Made by a program: the position numbers and the translations under genes | DNA from: Bacillota bacterium | GTDB lineage: Bacteria > Bacillota_I > Bacilli_A > RF39 > UBA660 | Direction of reading: 5' to 3' | DNA: 64,000 nt | Assembly (NCBI GenBank): GCA_015059405.1 | Contig: SVAL01000001.1 | Span: forward strand, 161,988 to 225,987 | Shown: piece after piece, positions 46,231 to 55,872 of the stretch | How positions within the stretch are numbered: position 1 is the first letter of the stretch | How the letters are laid out: every line of letters starts with the position of its first letter | Notes under the pieces: generated by a model | What the model saw: the letters and a program-made list of their open reading frames with translations, nothing else | Databases searched by the model: none | What the model was told of the DNA's origin: nothing

Positions 46231-46261
46231 AAAAAAAGAAGGTGCCAAAAAAAGCATCTTC
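46231..46261 (-). terminator. Terminator/attenuator upstream of the tandem phosphoesterase gene
   Basis: On the minus strand GAAGATGC and GGCACCTTC form a stem with one mismatch, followed by seven T. It lies between a 17-codon open frame and the gene start, inside the same transcript. Confidence 0.65.
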
Positions 46262-46315
46262 TTATTTGTAAGATTGATATTGATGAGTATAAAATTGTAG
46301 AAATAGTTTCTTCAT
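46262..46315 (-). CDS. Possible 17-aa leader peptide
   Basis: The frame starts MKKLFLQFYTHQYQSYK and stops with TAA. A GGTGG element stands 6 bases before the ATG. The stop codon directly precedes the terminator hairpin, the usual geometry of transcription attenuation. The peptide is rich in Tyr, Gln and Lys but shows no run of one amino acid. Alternatively it is an independent small protein gene with its own terminator. Confidence 0.4.
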   Translation of the reverse strand: MKKLFLQFYTHQYQSYK

Positions 46316-46349
46316 GCTACCACCTATTATCTCTCTATTTTATAATTTA

Positions 46350-46378
46350 ATTTTATACCAGTAATTTTATTTTGTAAA
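46350..46378 (-). promoter_or_regulatory. Promoter of the leader peptide / phosphoesterase transcript
   Basis: Minus strand TTTACA (46373-46378), 17-bp spacer, TAAAAT (46350-46355), with TGG just before the -10. Confidence 0.55.
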
Positions 46379-46382
46379 GATT

Positions 46383-46409
46383 AAAAAAGATAAGTTTTTA
46401 ACTTATCTT
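46383..46409 (-). terminator. Terminator of the pilin-like gene
   Basis: AAGATAAGT pairs with ACTTATCTT, with a T tract on the minus strand; it overlaps the stop. Confidence 0.78.
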
Positions 46410-47457
46410 ATTCTACTATATAAGGATTACTTACACTACCTTCACCAGAAGATGAAATTGTAGTATTTCTACTTAAATAAACAACCATGTTTGAGTTACA
46501 TTTAGTTGTTACAGGTTTGTTTGTTACTAAAGATGCACTATATGTCATATATTCATCAATACCACTATAACCAGTACTTGTCCATGCACATGTTCCACTA
46601 TTCATCCAGTTATTAGTACGACAATTTGTAAATGTATCACTGATTGATGAAGGAGTTGTATCACTAAGATTACAATATGTTGCTCCACCTTCTAAAATGT
46701 TTTCAGATGCTTTTAGGTAGTCTTCTAAAGATGGAAGACCAAAATATGCTTCTGTAGAATCAGTGTTGGATCTAATTTTTTGTAATGCTTCAAAAGTAGA
46801 ATCACTATTATAAATAACAGCCATATAAAATTTACCTCTATCAAAGTAAGTTTTTTTATCGAAAGAGTTAAATTTATTGTTAAAAGTATTATATAATGTT
46901 GAATTTTCCCATCTACCTACTCCACTAATATTTGTTGTTACGGTATAAGGATCAAAAATAGAATTAAAACTACTTGTTAATAAAACTTTTATACTTCCTG
47001 ATGGTTCAACTGAGATTATTCTTCCAACCTCACCATTTATATTTATATAGTTATTAGGATTAATACCTACAAATATAAATCTATTTGTAACAGTTGGATC
47101 ATTTATAATCCCGCTTCCTTTGATAGCTGCTTTATCAATTATTGTTGTATTTAAATACTTCTTATCAAGATTAGTATTAATATTTTTACCGGCACAAGAA
47201 GTATATGCTTCATACTCATCAGCACAACTTTTTAAATCACTTGGATCAACATTATATGTTTTATAACATTTTTCTAATGCAATTTGTTTAGATACACATT
47301 TATTTAAATAATAATATATTTCGTCTGTTGCAGCATTTTCTTTATTATAAGAACTACGCATTATATTAAGTAATAACATTAATATAATAACAATTATAGT
47401 TAATATACCATAAAGCATAGTTGATATTGCAAAACCCTTATTATTCAGTTTATTCAT
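46408..47457 (-). CDS. Pilin-like surface protein
   Basis: The 349-aa protein begins MNKLNNKGFAISTMLYGIL, a short basic leader followed by Gly-Phe and a 22-residue hydrophobic helix. This resembles type IV prepilins, but the usual Glu5 after the cleavage point is missing. The exported part is rich in Asn, Ser, Thr and Tyr and has ten or more cysteines (CVSKQIALEKC, CADEYEAYTSC and others), so disulfides are likely. It ends GSVSNPYIVE. No pilus ATPase or prepilin peptidase gene is in the window. Function unknown. It is a candidate relative of the fragment at 1-276. Confidence 0.65.
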   Translation of the reverse strand: MNKLNNKGFAISTMLYGILTIIVIILMLLLNIMRSSYNKENAATDEIYYYLNKCVSKQIALEKCYKTYNVDPSDLKSCADEYEAYTSCAGKNINTNLDKKYLNTTIIDKAAIKGSGIINDPTVTNRFIFVGINPNNYININGEVGRIISVEPSGSIKVLLTSSFNSIFDPYTVTTNISGVGRWENSTLYNTFNNKFNSFDKKTYFDRGKFYMAVIYNSDSTFEALQKIRSNTDSTEAYFGLPSLEDYLKASENILEGGATYCNLSDTTPSSISDTFTNCRTNNWMNSGTCAWTSTGYSGIDEYMTYSASLVTNKPVTTKCNSNMVVYLSRNTTISSSGEGSVSNPYIVE

Positions 47458-47499
47458 AGTATCACCTATTGTAATTATACACCAATAAAAATCTAATGA

Positions 47500-48048
47500 C
47501 TAGTTTTTTTCATAAATAATTATGAACTTATCACCATATTTACGATTTTTAATTATTTCAAGATTTTTAAAGTCTTTATTCAAATAATTGTTATCAACTT
47601 CGCAAACTATTATTCCACCTTTATTTAATAAATTATAGTCTAACATTTTATTAATAATTTCATTTAAACATTCATTTTTATATGGTGGATCTAAAAAAAC
47701 TATATCTAATTTTATTTGATTATCTTTTAAGTAATCTAGGCATTTATTATAGTCTAAGTTAAGTACTTTAGTTTTTTCTTCTATATTAAAGTTCTTTATA
47801 TTTTTTTTAATTATATTTATACATTTAATATTTTTATCATTAAAATAACATAATTTACTTCCATTACTGATTGCTTCAAATGCTAAATTACCACTTCCAG
47901 CAAATAAGTCTAAGCAAATACTATCTTTAATATATGATTGAATCATTCCGAATAATGATTCTTTAACACGGTCCATTGTTGGTCTTGTTCCTTCAATGTT
48001 AAATCCATCTATTGTTCTTCCTTTTAAACTACCACTAATTATTTTCAT
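47500..48048 (-). CDS. rsmD: 16S rRNA (guanine966-N2)-methyltransferase RsmD
   Basis: RsmD methylates G966 of 16S rRNA. The 182-aa protein has the N-terminal GSLKGRTIDGF...TRPTMDRVKESLF segment, motif I CLDLFAGSGNLAFEA and the N6/N2-type catalytic motif DPPY near 120. It overlaps ylbF by 14 bases, and ylbE and ylbD lie further upstream, as in Bacillus (ylbD-E-F-G-H). A coaD gene would be expected next in Bacillus but is not present here. Confidence 0.92.
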   Translation of the reverse strand: MKIISGSLKGRTIDGFNIEGTRPTMDRVKESLFGMIQSYIKDSICLDLFAGSGNLAFEAISNGSKLCYFNDKNIKCINIIKKNIKNFNIEEKTKVLNLDYNKCLDYLKDNQIKLDIVFLDPPYKNECLNEIINKMLDYNLLNKGGIIVCEVDNNYLNKDFKNLEIIKNRKYGDKFIIIYEKN

Positions 48049-48352
48049 GATTACACCCCTTTTTACTTATTAGACTATTTAGTCTTTGATTAATTGAAAA
48101 AGTAAGTAATAATAAATTATTTTCTAATTCTTTATATCTTTTTATTTTTTTATTCTCTAATAGTTCTTTTCTAATTTCTGTTACTTCTTTTAAATATATA
48201 TTATCTTTTATAATATTAAAACGATCTAATTTATTTTTTATTTCTATGTCATCTAATATTTCTTTTTTTAACTTAATTAGTTCTTTTAATTCATCACTAT
48301 TTTCAAAAATATTTATTAATTCATCTAATTTATTAATAAGATTAATATCCAT
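48035..48352 (-). CDS. ylbF: YlbF/YmcA family protein
   Basis: The 105-aa helical protein matches YlbF in length and layout (three helices, with ELKELIKLKKEI early and ELENNLLLLTFSINQRL at the end). In Bacillus YlbF, YmcA and YaaT form the RicAFT complex, which affects RNase Y, competence and sporulation. Here the C-terminus carries a short Cys/His end (KKGCNHENN). It directly precedes rsmD and follows the U32 gene. Confidence 0.75.
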   Translation of the reverse strand: MDINLINKLDELINIFENSDELKELIKLKKEILDDIEIKNKLDRFNIIKDNIYLKEVTEIRKELLENKKIKRYKELENNLLLLTFSINQRLNSLISKKGCNHENN

Positions 48353-50596
48353 TTAATCACCTAGTTCTTTTTTTATTTCTTTTATAATATTTTCTATTTC
48401 TTGTTTTGTTTCATATAATAAGTCTACTCTAAAATTATTAATTCCTTTTTCTAGACATAGTTTTATATCCTTAATATTATTTATTGGTTCTTTATGCATA
48501 ATATGGGTATAATGTTTTGTATTTAGAACTGGATATTTAAAATTATTTTGATCTTTTAAATAATATTTATTATTCCTACTACATAAATTACAATTATTAT
48601 TATCATTGTTTTCTAACATTTTTAATGGGCAATATTTCATTATCATCAATTCTATTGTTCCATATATTATATATTGTATATCACTATCAAATTTATCAAT
48701 ATTTTTTAGTCTTTCTATTGTTATTTCGGGTGATATTGTTACTAGATTAACATTATTCTTTTCTAAGAGTTTTATTGATTCTTTATTAGTTATATTAAGT
48801 GTATAATCCGCTATTAAGTTATTATTTTCTTTAAATGCATTTAATGAACCAATTTCAGTTATTAAAAGTCTTTCATCTTTATAATTTGGATGTTTTAATA
48901 GTACTCTAGGTAATTTTAAATAAATATTACATTTATCTTTATATTCTTCATATAATAGTTTATCTTCAGTATAGATAATATCAATATTATTAGAGATGCA
49001 TGCTTCTAATTGTTCTTTTGTTCTTATAAGAACATTAATATTTATTTTATTATTCTTTTTATTTTTTACTATTTCTTGATAGTTTACTTTTTGATAATTT
49101 TTCTTTTTATTTTGTCTTAATTCTATTAATTCATCTATAATACTACGTCTTAATTCATTTAAATCTTTTATAGATATAAATATATTTTCATCTATATCCA
49201 ACTTTATATTATTTACACTAAATGGTGTGTTACCAAGTTTAGTTATTTGTTTGATAATTCGATCTTTTTCTATTGGATAATTATCTGCTTTTTCTACTTT
49301 TGAATATTCTTTAGAAATAGTATTTGTTTCATCATTTATTATCATTTTAATTGGATTATTAATTTTACATATAATTTCTATATCAATAGGAATTTTCTTT
49401 TCTGTATATTTTTTTAATTCTTCCATTAATTTTTTATCTATTGTTTTTAATACTTTTCCTTTTTCTTTTAAATTTACTTTATTATCAATTACTAAAATAT
49501 TTCCTTTTTCTATTTTATTTACTAATAATAATTTATTATTATATATTCTATTTAAAATCATTCCTTCGTTATTAGGAAGTCTAATTCCATCTTCTTGGTT
49601 TACATCATCAGTTAATAATATTTTAATATATTTACGATCATATTCTATAACTCTTCCTATTTCTACACCTAAGTGATTAGGGGTTTTAATATTCATTAGT
49701 TCTTTTCCTGATTTATTGAATAAATATCCTTCAGTAAACTCTCTATTATATAGTTTTTTTAAATTGTAGATATCTTCTTCGGAGATAGTCATATCTTCAT
49801 TGTTATAATATTTATCTATTGCCTTACGATAAAGTCTAGTTACAAATCCTACATATTCAGGAGATTTCATTCTTCCTTCGATTTTAAAACTAGAAATTCC
49901 TGATTCTATTAACTCTTTTATATGATTTAATGTATTTAATTCTTTGGTACTTAATAAATATTTACCATCTGTCTTTATTTGTTGATCGTTTTTAAATAAA
50001 TCATACTTTAGACGACAGGAAGCAACACATTCTCCTCTATTACCGCTTCTTCCACCATTCATACTACTGAATAAGCAGCATCCTGAGTATGATACACATA
50101 AAGCTCCGTGAATAAATACTTCTTTTTCTAGTTTAGTATTTAATCTATTTATTTCATCTAAACTCATTTCGCGATCTAAAACAATTCTAGTTGCCCCTAA
50201 TTTTTCAAAAAAATCAATCCCATGGTCGTTATGATTGTGACTTTGAGTAGAAATATGTATTTCTAAATTTGGATATAATTCATGTGTCTTTTTTATTAGT
50301 CCTATATCTTGCATTATTAAAGCATCTACATTTGCTTTATAAAGAAAATCAATATATTCTAATACTTCTTCTAATTCATTATCAAACATTAATGTATTTA
50401 CTGTTATATATGCTTTTACACCATATAAATGGCAATATTTTATAGCATCTACTATTTCTTCTTCCGAAAAGTTATTAGCAAATTTTCTTGCTCCAAATTT
50501 TTTTCCTGCAAAATATACTGCATCACATCCGTTATGAATAGCAAAATATAATGTTTCCATATTTCCAACTGGACTTAATAGTTCAACTTTTTTCAT
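48353..50596 (-). CDS. Peptidase U32 family protein, DUF3656 type
   Basis: U32 proteins include RlhA and TrhP, which help make 5-hydroxylated rRNA/tRNA bases, rather than true proteases. The 747-aa protein has the U32 barrel (1-300) with the four-Cys cluster CVSYSGCC ... GECVASC (about 165-195), and a long C-terminal DUF3656-like part. That resembles RlhA (E. coli YdcP), which carries the same extension. A second Cys cluster (KYCPLKML; NCNLC) near 655-680 could hold iron-sulfur. Confidence 0.8.
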   Translation of the reverse strand: MKKVELLSPVGNMETLYFAIHNGCDAVYFAGKKFGARKFANNFSEEEIVDAIKYCHLYGVKAYITVNTLMFDNELEEVLEYIDFLYKANVDALIMQDIGLIKKTHELYPNLEIHISTQSHNHNDHGIDFFEKLGATRIVLDREMSLDEINRLNTKLEKEVFIHGALCVSYSGCCLFSSMNGGRSGNRGECVASCRLKYDLFKNDQQIKTDGKYLLSTKELNTLNHIKELIESGISSFKIEGRMKSPEYVGFVTRLYRKAIDKYYNNEDMTISEEDIYNLKKLYNREFTEGYLFNKSGKELMNIKTPNHLGVEIGRVIEYDRKYIKILLTDDVNQEDGIRLPNNEGMILNRIYNNKLLLVNKIEKGNILVIDNKVNLKEKGKVLKTIDKKLMEELKKYTEKKIPIDIEIICKINNPIKMIINDETNTISKEYSKVEKADNYPIEKDRIIKQITKLGNTPFSVNNIKLDIDENIFISIKDLNELRRSIIDELIELRQNKKKNYQKVNYQEIVKNKKNNKININVLIRTKEQLEACISNNIDIIYTEDKLLYEEYKDKCNIYLKLPRVLLKHPNYKDERLLITEIGSLNAFKENNNLIADYTLNITNKESIKLLEKNNVNLVTISPEITIERLKNIDKFDSDIQYIIYGTIELMIMKYCPLKMLENNDNNNCNLCSRNNKYYLKDQNNFKYPVLNTKHYTHIMHKEPINNIKDIKLCLEKGINNFRVDLLYETKQEIENIIKEIKKELGD

Positions 50597-50661
50597 ATAA
50601 TCACCTAAAATCTATATAAATGATACCATAATAAAGAAATAAAAAAAAGAAATTATACTTC

Positions 50662-51183
50662 TTAATTACCAAATATTTTAGTTAAGACTTTATGATTATA
50701 TGTATTTTCATCATCATTATTTAGATCAACATGATCGGTATGTTTAGGCATATAATTTATTTTACTTAAGGCATTATGTACTTCCCATTCATTCATCATC
50801 GAATCAAGTGAACGATTCCATTTTGATGGATATAGTTCATTGTACTTCTTAATTACTTCTAAAACTTCCATCATTTGATCGGGATTATTTATATTACATG
50901 ATTTTTTTATTCGCATATTTGGGTCTTCATCTTTAGTTTCATCAATTATTACAATGGCTGTTTTAGTTGGTGGTTTATAAGTATCTTCAATTTCTTCTTT
51001 AATTATATATATATCACCACAGGTAGAATTTGCAAAAGCAACAGTTGTATCTTGATAGTGATAACTACTATTTATGCTATAATTTAAATCATAAACTCTA
51101 TCTTTCTTTGTAAAAGGAGATACTAGTGTTAAAGTAGTTGCGGTTAATAATAATATTGTATTTCTAATTCTTAAATTCTTCAT
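50662..51183 (-). CDS. Putative exported protein, unrecognised
   Basis: The 173-aa protein starts MKNLRIRNTILLLTATTLTLVS, a signal-peptide or signal-anchor sequence. Two cysteines (STCGD and KKSCN) and a helical C-terminal half follow. No known domain is recognised. ATG 51183 is chosen because AAGGAGGAA lies just before it. Next to the lipoprotein at 51222. Confidence 0.5.
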   Translation of the reverse strand: MKNLRIRNTILLLTATTLTLVSPFTKKDRVYDLNYSINSSYHYQDTTVAFANSTCGDIYIIKEEIEDTYKPPTKTAIVIIDETKDEDPNMRIKKSCNINNPDQMMEVLEVIKKYNELYPSKWNRSLDSMMNEWEVHNALSKINYMPKHTDHVDLNNDDENTYNHKVLTKIFGN

Positions 51184-51198
51184 ATTTCCTCCTTTCAA

Positions 51199-51222
51199 AG
51201 AAAAAAGAATATTACTATTCTT
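51199..51222 (-). terminator. Terminator of the 308-aa lipoprotein gene
   Basis: AAGAATA (51205-51211) pairs with TATTCTT (51216-51222), followed by TTTTTT on the minus strand. Confidence 0.75.
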
Positions 51223-52148
51223 TATCTTTTTGGTGCTTGAGTATGACTCATTTTAGTATTTGGAGTCTTTTCTTCTTTTTTTAATTTTATTTTATATACT
51301 AATAGTCCTAAAATAATTACTATTGATAATAATGCTCCAATGATTGGACCAAGTTTATTAGTTTTATCAGTAGATTTTTTATCTGAACTATTATTATTTG
51401 CGGAATCTTTAATATCATTGTTGTTTTCGCTACCATTACCATCATCGTTAACAGGTGGTGTTTGATTTTCGTTGTCATTATCATTGTTATTGTTATTATC
51501 ATTTGTGTTGTTATTGTTTCCTGGATCTGTTGTTACATCGTTATCATCGATTGTAAAAGTAAAATTAATGTTTTTAAGTTCTCCATATTTCATATTCCAA
51601 GTTAGTGTATAACCATCTGATGATTTTTCATCAGCATTATGTGTTATTATTTTAGCATTATTTGGTAAACTTATTTTATATGTAAAAATCATACTGTCGC
51701 TATAAGCACTATAATCTACTTCTTCGTTAGAACCTTCTGTTTCTGCCATTGTTAGATCATATGTAAAATTAGCTTTATATGTTGTAGTTGTTCCTATTTT
51801 GTTAGAGTTAAATATTTTATAATTTGTTGTTTCTAAATCTAATAAGTCTGTTAATTCAAAAGTTTGGACATCACTACTACTTATTTCATCTATACTATTA
51901 AACTTTTTAGTTAATTTTAGTCCAGTATAACCATTATCATTATATGTTTCTACCTCATATCCTAACTTTTTATACTCTTCTAGACTATCTGTGTTTTCTA
52001 AGGAACCAGCATACTCTTTTTGAATCGCATCAATAATAGTAATTGATATACTTTTATCTTTTCCTACTCCCATGTCTAAATTATATTTTACACATCCGGT
52101 TAATAAAAATATCATTCCAATTAAAATTAATAACCTCTTTTTATTCAT
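51222..52148 (-). CDS. LppM-like membrane-anchored lipoprotein
   Basis: The 308-aa protein has a lipobox LLTGC (Cys19) followed by VKYNLDMGVGKDKSISI. This resembles the start of LppM-domain lipoproteins, whose beta-rich domain occupies about 20-205. A low-complexity Asn/Asp/Pro linker (about 208-262) and a C-terminal transmembrane helix (about 270-291) with a basic tail follow. Lipid anchor plus C-terminal helix is unusual. The role is unknown. Confidence 0.65.
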   Translation of the reverse strand: MNKKRLLILIGMIFLLTGCVKYNLDMGVGKDKSISITIIDAIQKEYAGSLENTDSLEEYKKLGYEVETYNDNGYTGLKLTKKFNSIDEISSSDVQTFELTDLLDLETTNYKIFNSNKIGTTTTYKANFTYDLTMAETEGSNEEVDYSAYSDSMIFTYKISLPNNAKIITHNADEKSSDGYTLTWNMKYGELKNINFTFTIDDNDVTTDPGNNNNTNDNNNNNDNDNENQTPPVNDDGNGSENNNDIKDSANNNSSDKKSTDKTNKLGPIIGALLSIVIILGLLVYKIKLKKEEKTPNTKMSHTQAPKR

Positions 52149-52177
52149 ATCCTCACCTACTATATGAATTATATCAT

Positions 52178-52221
52178 ATAAAAAGAAAGAACTAAAGTAT
52201 AAAGACTAATTCTTTCTTTTT
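52178..52221 (-). terminator. Terminator of the ylbD-ylbE unit
   Basis: A long imperfect stem, with AAAAGAAAGAA and TTCTTTCTTTT as arms, followed by T residues on the minus strand. Confidence 0.8.
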
Positions 52222-52441
52222 ATTTTAAAATACTTAAAAATGTGTTTGCTAAATCTATCTTATCTTTTAATGCGCTTAATTTATCACTTGTTGTTTGTTT
52301 GAATTCATTTCTTTTTAATGTATCTAGTTCTTTTAATGAAATTTCATTCCTTAATATTCTTTTATATAAATAGGAATTATATTTTAAATATAAATATATT
52401 TCTTTATTTTCTCTTATTTTATAAATTATATCTATATACAT
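52220..52441 (-). CDS. ylbE: YlbE-like protein
   Basis: The 73-aa protein fits the YlbE family (LKYNSYLYKRILRNEISLKEL, then a conserved KQTTSDKL region and a final helix). YlbE is a small Bacillus protein of unknown role, encoded between ylbD and ylbF. Its ATG shares one base with the ylbD stop (TAATG). Confidence 0.65.
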   Translation of the reverse strand: MYIDIIYKIRENKEIYLYLKYNSYLYKRILRNEISLKELDTLKRNEFKQTTSDKLSALKDKIDLANTFLSILK

Positions 52442-52770
52442 TAATCATCCAAATGTTGGTAATTATATTTATAATTATTAGGTTGTTCTTTTTTATTTGA
52501 ACCAAAACTTTGAATCATAGATATTGTATTTTGGATATTTTCTATTCCAGTTTGTAATTTTTCTAAATCTATTTTCTTAATATTATTAATTATTTCATTA
52601 AAAGAGTTAGGGATTTTGTTTTCATATACATAATTATTCCAAATACTTTCATTTTCTCCATATAGTTCATATGTCTCATATATTTTTTGCCAAGTAATAT
52701 TTTTATTATTTACATATTTTATTAAATTTGGATTTTTTCTTACAAATTTTTTAAAATCTTCTTTGGACAT
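52441..52770 (-). CDS. ylbD: YlbD-like protein (spore coat-associated family)
   Basis: The 109-aa protein shows KKFVRKNPNLIKYVN and TWQKIYETYELYGE, with SIWNNY after that. These are the FKEFV-HPxLI and TWQExYExWYLLGE blocks of the YlbD family. In Bacillus YlbD is reported as a coat protein, although it is found outside spore formers too. Upstream partner of ylbE. The gene lies between parC and ylbE. Confidence 0.65.
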   Translation of the reverse strand: MSKEDFKKFVRKNPNLIKYVNNKNITWQKIYETYELYGENESIWNNYVYENKIPNSFNEIINNIKKIDLEKLQTGIENIQNTISMIQSFGSNKKEQPNNYKYNYQHLDD

Positions 52771-52802
52771 TTAATCACCTATTTTATAATATGCATTTAT
52801 TA

Positions 52803-52830
52803 TAAGAAAAAAGCACCTAAAGGTGCTTTT
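52803..52830 (-). terminator. Terminator of parC
   Basis: AAAAGCACCT and AGGTGCTTTT arms (52809-52830) with a T run on the minus strand. Confidence 0.85.
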
Positions 52831-52831
52831 A

Positions 52832-55348
52832 TTAATCAATATTTATAAAATCATCTATAGTCATTAGACGATCATCTATTTCTTTTAATGATACTTTTGG
52901 TTCTTGTTTTTCTTTTGTAATATTTACTTCTTCTTTTATTTCATCTTTTTTTATTAATTCAACATTGATAAAAGCAGAGTTTATATTTTCTTTTGATATT
53001 TGTGAACCAACAGAATATCTATCTAAGATTGGAACTTCAGTATTTTTTAATACTTTTATATCGCTTGATTTTATTCCTATAAAATCTTTATTAGAAACAA
53101 TAAATGTTTTTATTATACGATATGGATTAGTTTTTACTTCTCTTAATATTAATAATCCACGTTTAGCACGAGATGTTTTTTCAAAATCAGTTAATTTAAT
53201 ACGTTTAGCAGTTCCTTTATCAGTAATTACTGTTATGTATTCACTTGATGTTGTGTCAAAGTTTGAAACATTAACTACATAATCATCTTTTAAATTAATT
53301 GATTTAACACCACTTGTTCTTAAACCAACGATTGGTATTTCATTTACGTCGTACCAAAGTCCATATGATTTATTTGTACCAACAAAAATATCATTATATT
53401 TAGTTAGGAATGCATTTATTAAAGAATCCTTATCTTTTAACTTAATACATGTGATTGGTTTTGCGCTTCTAGTTGTTTTAAACTCTTCTAAATTAGTACG
53501 TTTTATTAAACCATTCTTAGTTGCGATAGTGATATCTATTTTTTGAGAGAAGTCATTGATTGGGATAACACTCATTATTTCTTCTCCGCTATCTAATTTA
53601 ATAATATTACTTAAATGTTTTCCCATGTCTTTCCATACACAAACTGGAAGTTCATGCACTGGTAAATAGAAATAATTACCATAGTTAGTAAATAATAGTA
53701 ATACATCTAATGTATTTAATTCATATAATCCTATTAAATAATCTCCATCTTTCATTGTTGTTTCTTCACCTGATGCTTGATAACTTCTTAGTGAAGTACG
53801 TTTAATATAACCATCTTTTGTGATTGAAACAATTACATCTTCTTTTGAAATCATTACAGTAGTATCAATTTTTATTTCAGTTATTTCATCTTTTATATCT
53901 GTTTTTCTAGGGGTTGCATATTCTTTCTTAACACGTTTTAATTCTTCTTTCATAACTGTTTTTAAAACGTTTTCATCACTTAAAATTAATTCTAATCCCT
54001 TAATCATTTTCTTTAAATTTTCCATTTCTTCTTCTAAAGATACAACGTCAGTATTAGTTAATCTATATAATTGTAATGTTACAATAGCTTCTGCTTGTTT
54101 TTCAGTAAAATTAAATTCTTTTACTAAATTATCTTTAGCATCGGCTTTGTTTTTACTAGCACGAATAGTTTTAATTACTTCATCAAGGATTGATAAACAT
54201 TTAATTAATCCTTCTACAATATGATATCTTGCTTTTGCATGTTCTAAATCAAATTCTGTTCTTCTTAAAATTACTTCTTTATGATGAGCGATATATGCAT
54301 CAAGCATTTCAATAATACCTAATTGTTTTGGGCATCTATTTACAATAGCAACCATATTAAAATTATATGTTACTTGTAGGTCTGTATTTTTTAATAAATA
54401 GTTTAAAATTAGTTCACGATTAGCATCTTTTTTGCAATCAATAGCAATTCTTAGACCATCTTTATCAGATTCATCTCTTACTTCGATCATTCCTTCAATT
54501 TTTTTATCAATTCTAATCTCATCTATTTTTCTAACTAATAAAGCTTTATTTACTTCATATGGAATTTCGCTTATAGCTAGTGTAAGTTTACCTTTTTCAT
54601 CTTCCCAACTAGTTCTTGATTTAACAATGATTCTTCCACGTCCAGATGTGTATGCTTTAACTAATTCTTCTTTACCTTCAACTATACCACCAGTTGGAAA
54701 ATCTGGTCCTTTTACTATTTCCATAATTGTCTCTAATCGACAATTTGGTGAATCAATTCTTTTTATAGTAGCGTCTATTACTTCTCCAAGGTTATGAGGA
54801 GGAATATTAGTTGCATATCCGGCTGAAATACCCATTGTACCATTAACTAAAAGATTAGGGAATTTTGCTGGTAAAACAGTTGGTTCTAGTTCAGTGTCAT
54901 CAAAGTTTGGAGCCATTACAACAGTATTACGATCTAAATCTTTTAATAATTCATTGCTTATTTTTGAAAGTCTAGCTTCAGTATAACGCATAGCGGCAGG
55001 ACTATCTCCATCCATTGAACCATTATTACCATGCATATCAATATATGTTGTATTTTGCTTCCACCACTGACTCATACGAACCATAGCATCATATATTGAA
55101 CTATCTCCATGTGGATGGTAATTCCCCATAATTACCCCTACTGATTTGGCACTTTTACGATATGGATGATCATATGTATTTTTTTCACGATACATTCCGT
55201 ATAATATTCTTCTTTGAACTGGTTTTAAACCATCTCTTACATCAGGAATAGCACGGTCTTGAATGATATATTTTGAGTATCTTCCAAAACGTTCCCCCAT
55301 TATTTCTTCAAGTGAATATTCATATATCTTGTCAATTATATCTTCCAT
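52832..55348 (-). CDS. parC: DNA topoisomerase IV subunit A
   Basis: Topoisomerase IV decatenates daughter chromosomes. The 838-aa protein has the winged-helix/tower core with catalytic Tyr122 in [10 protein letters not shown], the quinolone-region sequence [13 protein letters not shown] (Ser83, Asp87), a coiled gate and the beta-pinwheel C-terminal domain. The GyrA box QRRGGKG is absent and parE is next door, so ParC is preferred over GyrA. The extra 40-residue C-terminal tail is Lys/Glu-rich. Confidence 0.95.
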   Translation of the reverse strand: MEDIIDKIYEYSLEEIMGERFGRYSKYIIQDRAIPDVRDGLKPVQRRILYGMYREKNTYDHPYRKSAKSVGVIMGNYHPHGDSSIYDAMVRMSQWWKQNTTYIDMHGNNGSMDGDSPAAMRYTEARLSKISNELLKDLDRNTVVMAPNFDDTELEPTVLPAKFPNLLVNGTMGISAGYATNIPPHNLGEVIDATIKRIDSPNCRLETIMEIVKGPDFPTGGIVEGKEELVKAYTSGRGRIIVKSRTSWEDEKGKLTLAISEIPYEVNKALLVRKIDEIRIDKKIEGMIEVRDESDKDGLRIAIDCKKDANRELILNYLLKNTDLQVTYNFNMVAIVNRCPKQLGIIEMLDAYIAHHKEVILRRTEFDLEHAKARYHIVEGLIKCLSILDEVIKTIRASKNKADAKDNLVKEFNFTEKQAEAIVTLQLYRLTNTDVVSLEEEMENLKKMIKGLELILSDENVLKTVMKEELKRVKKEYATPRKTDIKDEITEIKIDTTVMISKEDVIVSITKDGYIKRTSLRSYQASGEETTMKDGDYLIGLYELNTLDVLLLFTNYGNYFYLPVHELPVCVWKDMGKHLSNIIKLDSGEEIMSVIPINDFSQKIDITIATKNGLIKRTNLEEFKTTRSAKPITCIKLKDKDSLINAFLTKYNDIFVGTNKSYGLWYDVNEIPIVGLRTSGVKSINLKDDYVVNVSNFDTTSSEYITVITDKGTAKRIKLTDFEKTSRAKRGLLILREVKTNPYRIIKTFIVSNKDFIGIKSSDIKVLKNTEVPILDRYSVGSQISKENINSAFINVELIKKDEIKEEVNITKEKQEPKVSLKEIDDRLMTIDDFINID

Positions 55349-55374
55349 GTTATCACCTTTTCTTATTTTAATAG

Positions 55375-55863
55375 TTAACTATTTGTTTCTTCTTTTATTT
55401 CGGTTTTTATTTCAATATTTTTATCAAATTTACCTTTTTCTAATTCTATAACTAAAGAATCATTAATAATTCTATCACAAGTAGGATCTACTTGATATTT
55501 AGACATATTTAAAGTAAGTTTATTTTTTTCATATGTTACACAGTTTAATCTTATTTCACGATCACAACCATTTTGTGGATTAATAAAGTAAATAATATAG
55601 TCATGTTTTTTGATATCTAATTCTTTCATAGCCTCAGGAGTAAAAATATTTAATAAACCATCAACATCGCTTTGAGTTGAAATAAATAAATGATTACCTT
55701 TTTCTTCTGGATTGTATCCGTGAGAATAACTAAATACTTCAAAAGTATCTTCACGACATACTAGTGGTAGATTATCTTTCATTTTAGTAGCAATATATAA
55801 AAATACTCCTGTAATAATTAAAATGAAAATAAATCCAAATATTAAAAACTTTCTATTTCTCAT
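55375..55863 (-). CDS. Membrane-anchored hypothetical protein
   Basis: The 162-aa protein has one N-terminal transmembrane helix (about 6-26) and an exported domain with three cysteines. The stretch IIYFINPQNGCDREIRL resembles the end of PrcB-type domains, but only weakly. It lies between parE and parC in the same transcription unit, an unusual insertion into this otherwise stable pair. Confidence 0.5.
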   Translation of the reverse strand: MRNRKFLIFGFIFILIITGVFLYIATKMKDNLPLVCREDTFEVFSYSHGYNPEEKGNHLFISTQSDVDGLLNIFTPEAMKELDIKKHDYIIYFINPQNGCDREIRLNCVTYEKNKLTLNMSKYQVDPTCDRIINDSLVIELEKGKFDKNIEIKTEIKEETNS

Positions 55864-55872
55864 AAAACACCT

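Noticed and set aside
52832..55348. GyrA
   Set aside because: No QRRGGKG box in the C-terminal domain, and the partner gene is parE-like.
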